From assembly GCA_011048855.1 (NCBI GenBank), contig DSCZ01000273.1, positions 1 to 5,925 on the forward strand: a stretch of DNA of 5,925 bases, given 5' to 3'. Both the position numbers and the translations under genes were made by a program. Positions 5,752 through 5,925 of the stretch are shown here, piece after piece. The notes below the pieces were generated by a model that was not told where the DNA came from, searched no databases, and worked only from the letters and a program-made list of their open reading frames with translations. The stretch comes from Desulfobacteraceae bacterium (GTDB lineage: Bacteria > Desulfobacterota > DSM-4660 > Desulfatiglandales > Desulfatiglandaceae). Numbering within the stretch: the first letter of the stretch is position 1; every line of letters starts with the position of its first letter.

Positions 5752-5925
5752 GTGGGAATAGAAGACCTGTTAAAAGGGATTACAACAAGCACCCGCGTTT
5801 TCTAAATCTGTAATTAAACCTCTTAGTGGGAATAGAAGACCTGTTAAAAGGGATTACAACTCCCAAGCACCCGCTCTTTCTAATCGAGAAATCAATTCGT
5901 GGGAATAGAAGACCTGTTAAAAGGG
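5752..5925 (+). CRISPR. CRISPR array, leader end (2 full repeats, a third cut by the window edge)
   Basis: Repeats lie at 5752-5786 and 5826-5860 (35 bp, identical) and at 5899-5925 (first 27 bp, then the window ends). They begin GTGGGAATAGAAGACC and end AAAAGGGATTACAAC. Spacers are 5787-5825 (39 bp) and 5861-5898 (38 bp). The last 8 bases, ATTACAAC, resemble the type III crRNA handles ATTGAAAC and ATTGCGAC. This supports transcription on the + strand, with the leader to the left and the newest spacers visible here. The repeat has only a weak 3-bp internal stem (CCT/AGG), typical of type III repeats. The two spacers share a 17/19-nt core. The array continues beyond the window, so its size is unknown. 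Confidence 0.97.

Noticed and set aside
5427..5792. Minus-strand open frame of 121 codons across the cas2 end, leader and first repeat
   Set aside because: It runs opposite to cas2 and into a CRISPR repeat, has no recognisable domain, and shares its region with another overlapping frame; it is chance.

Overview
The window is the 3' part of a bacterial type III-A (Csm) CRISPR-Cas locus, all on the + strand. It runs from a truncated csm4 at the left edge, through csm5, an ancillary cyclic-oligoadenylate (cOA) signalling pair (csx20 and a Csx1-type CARF-HEPN gene), the adaptation genes cas1 and two tandem cas2 genes, to a leader and the first two and a half repeats of a CRISPR array that continues past the right edge. 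The cas10, csm2 and csm3 genes expected for III-A must lie to the left, outside the window; no cas6 is visible here.

Layout: csm4 (2-778, 5' truncated); csm5 (753-2162) with an extra C-terminal S1-like RNA-binding domain; csx20 (about 2165-2575), a predicted ring nuclease; csx1/TM1812-type effector (2581-3876) with a DITH CARF motif and an R-X4-H HEPN motif; cas1 (3888-4970); cas2-1 (4967-5242); cas2-2 (5242-5523); leader (5524-5751); CRISPR array (5752 to edge; 35-bp repeats, spacers of 39 and 38 bp). Genes overlap or are separated by at most 11 bp, with no internal promoter or terminator that I can see, so this reads as one operon ending at 5523.

How the parts should work together (family knowledge plus inference): Cas1 and the Cas2 proteins insert spacers at the leader end of the array. 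Transcripts are processed to crRNAs carrying an 8-nt handle, probably AUUACAAC, and loaded on a Csm complex. Target RNA binding makes Cas10 synthesise cOA. The CARF-HEPN protein is then switched on as an RNase, and Csx20 would degrade the messenger to switch it off.

The organism is a bacterium of middling GC with free use of GTG and TTG starts. The genes visible do not let me name a phylum. The most interesting points are the Csm5-S1 fusion, the two tandem and quite different cas2 genes, and the two leader-proximal spacers, which share a 17/19-nt core at shifted positions, as if taken from homologous protospacers.
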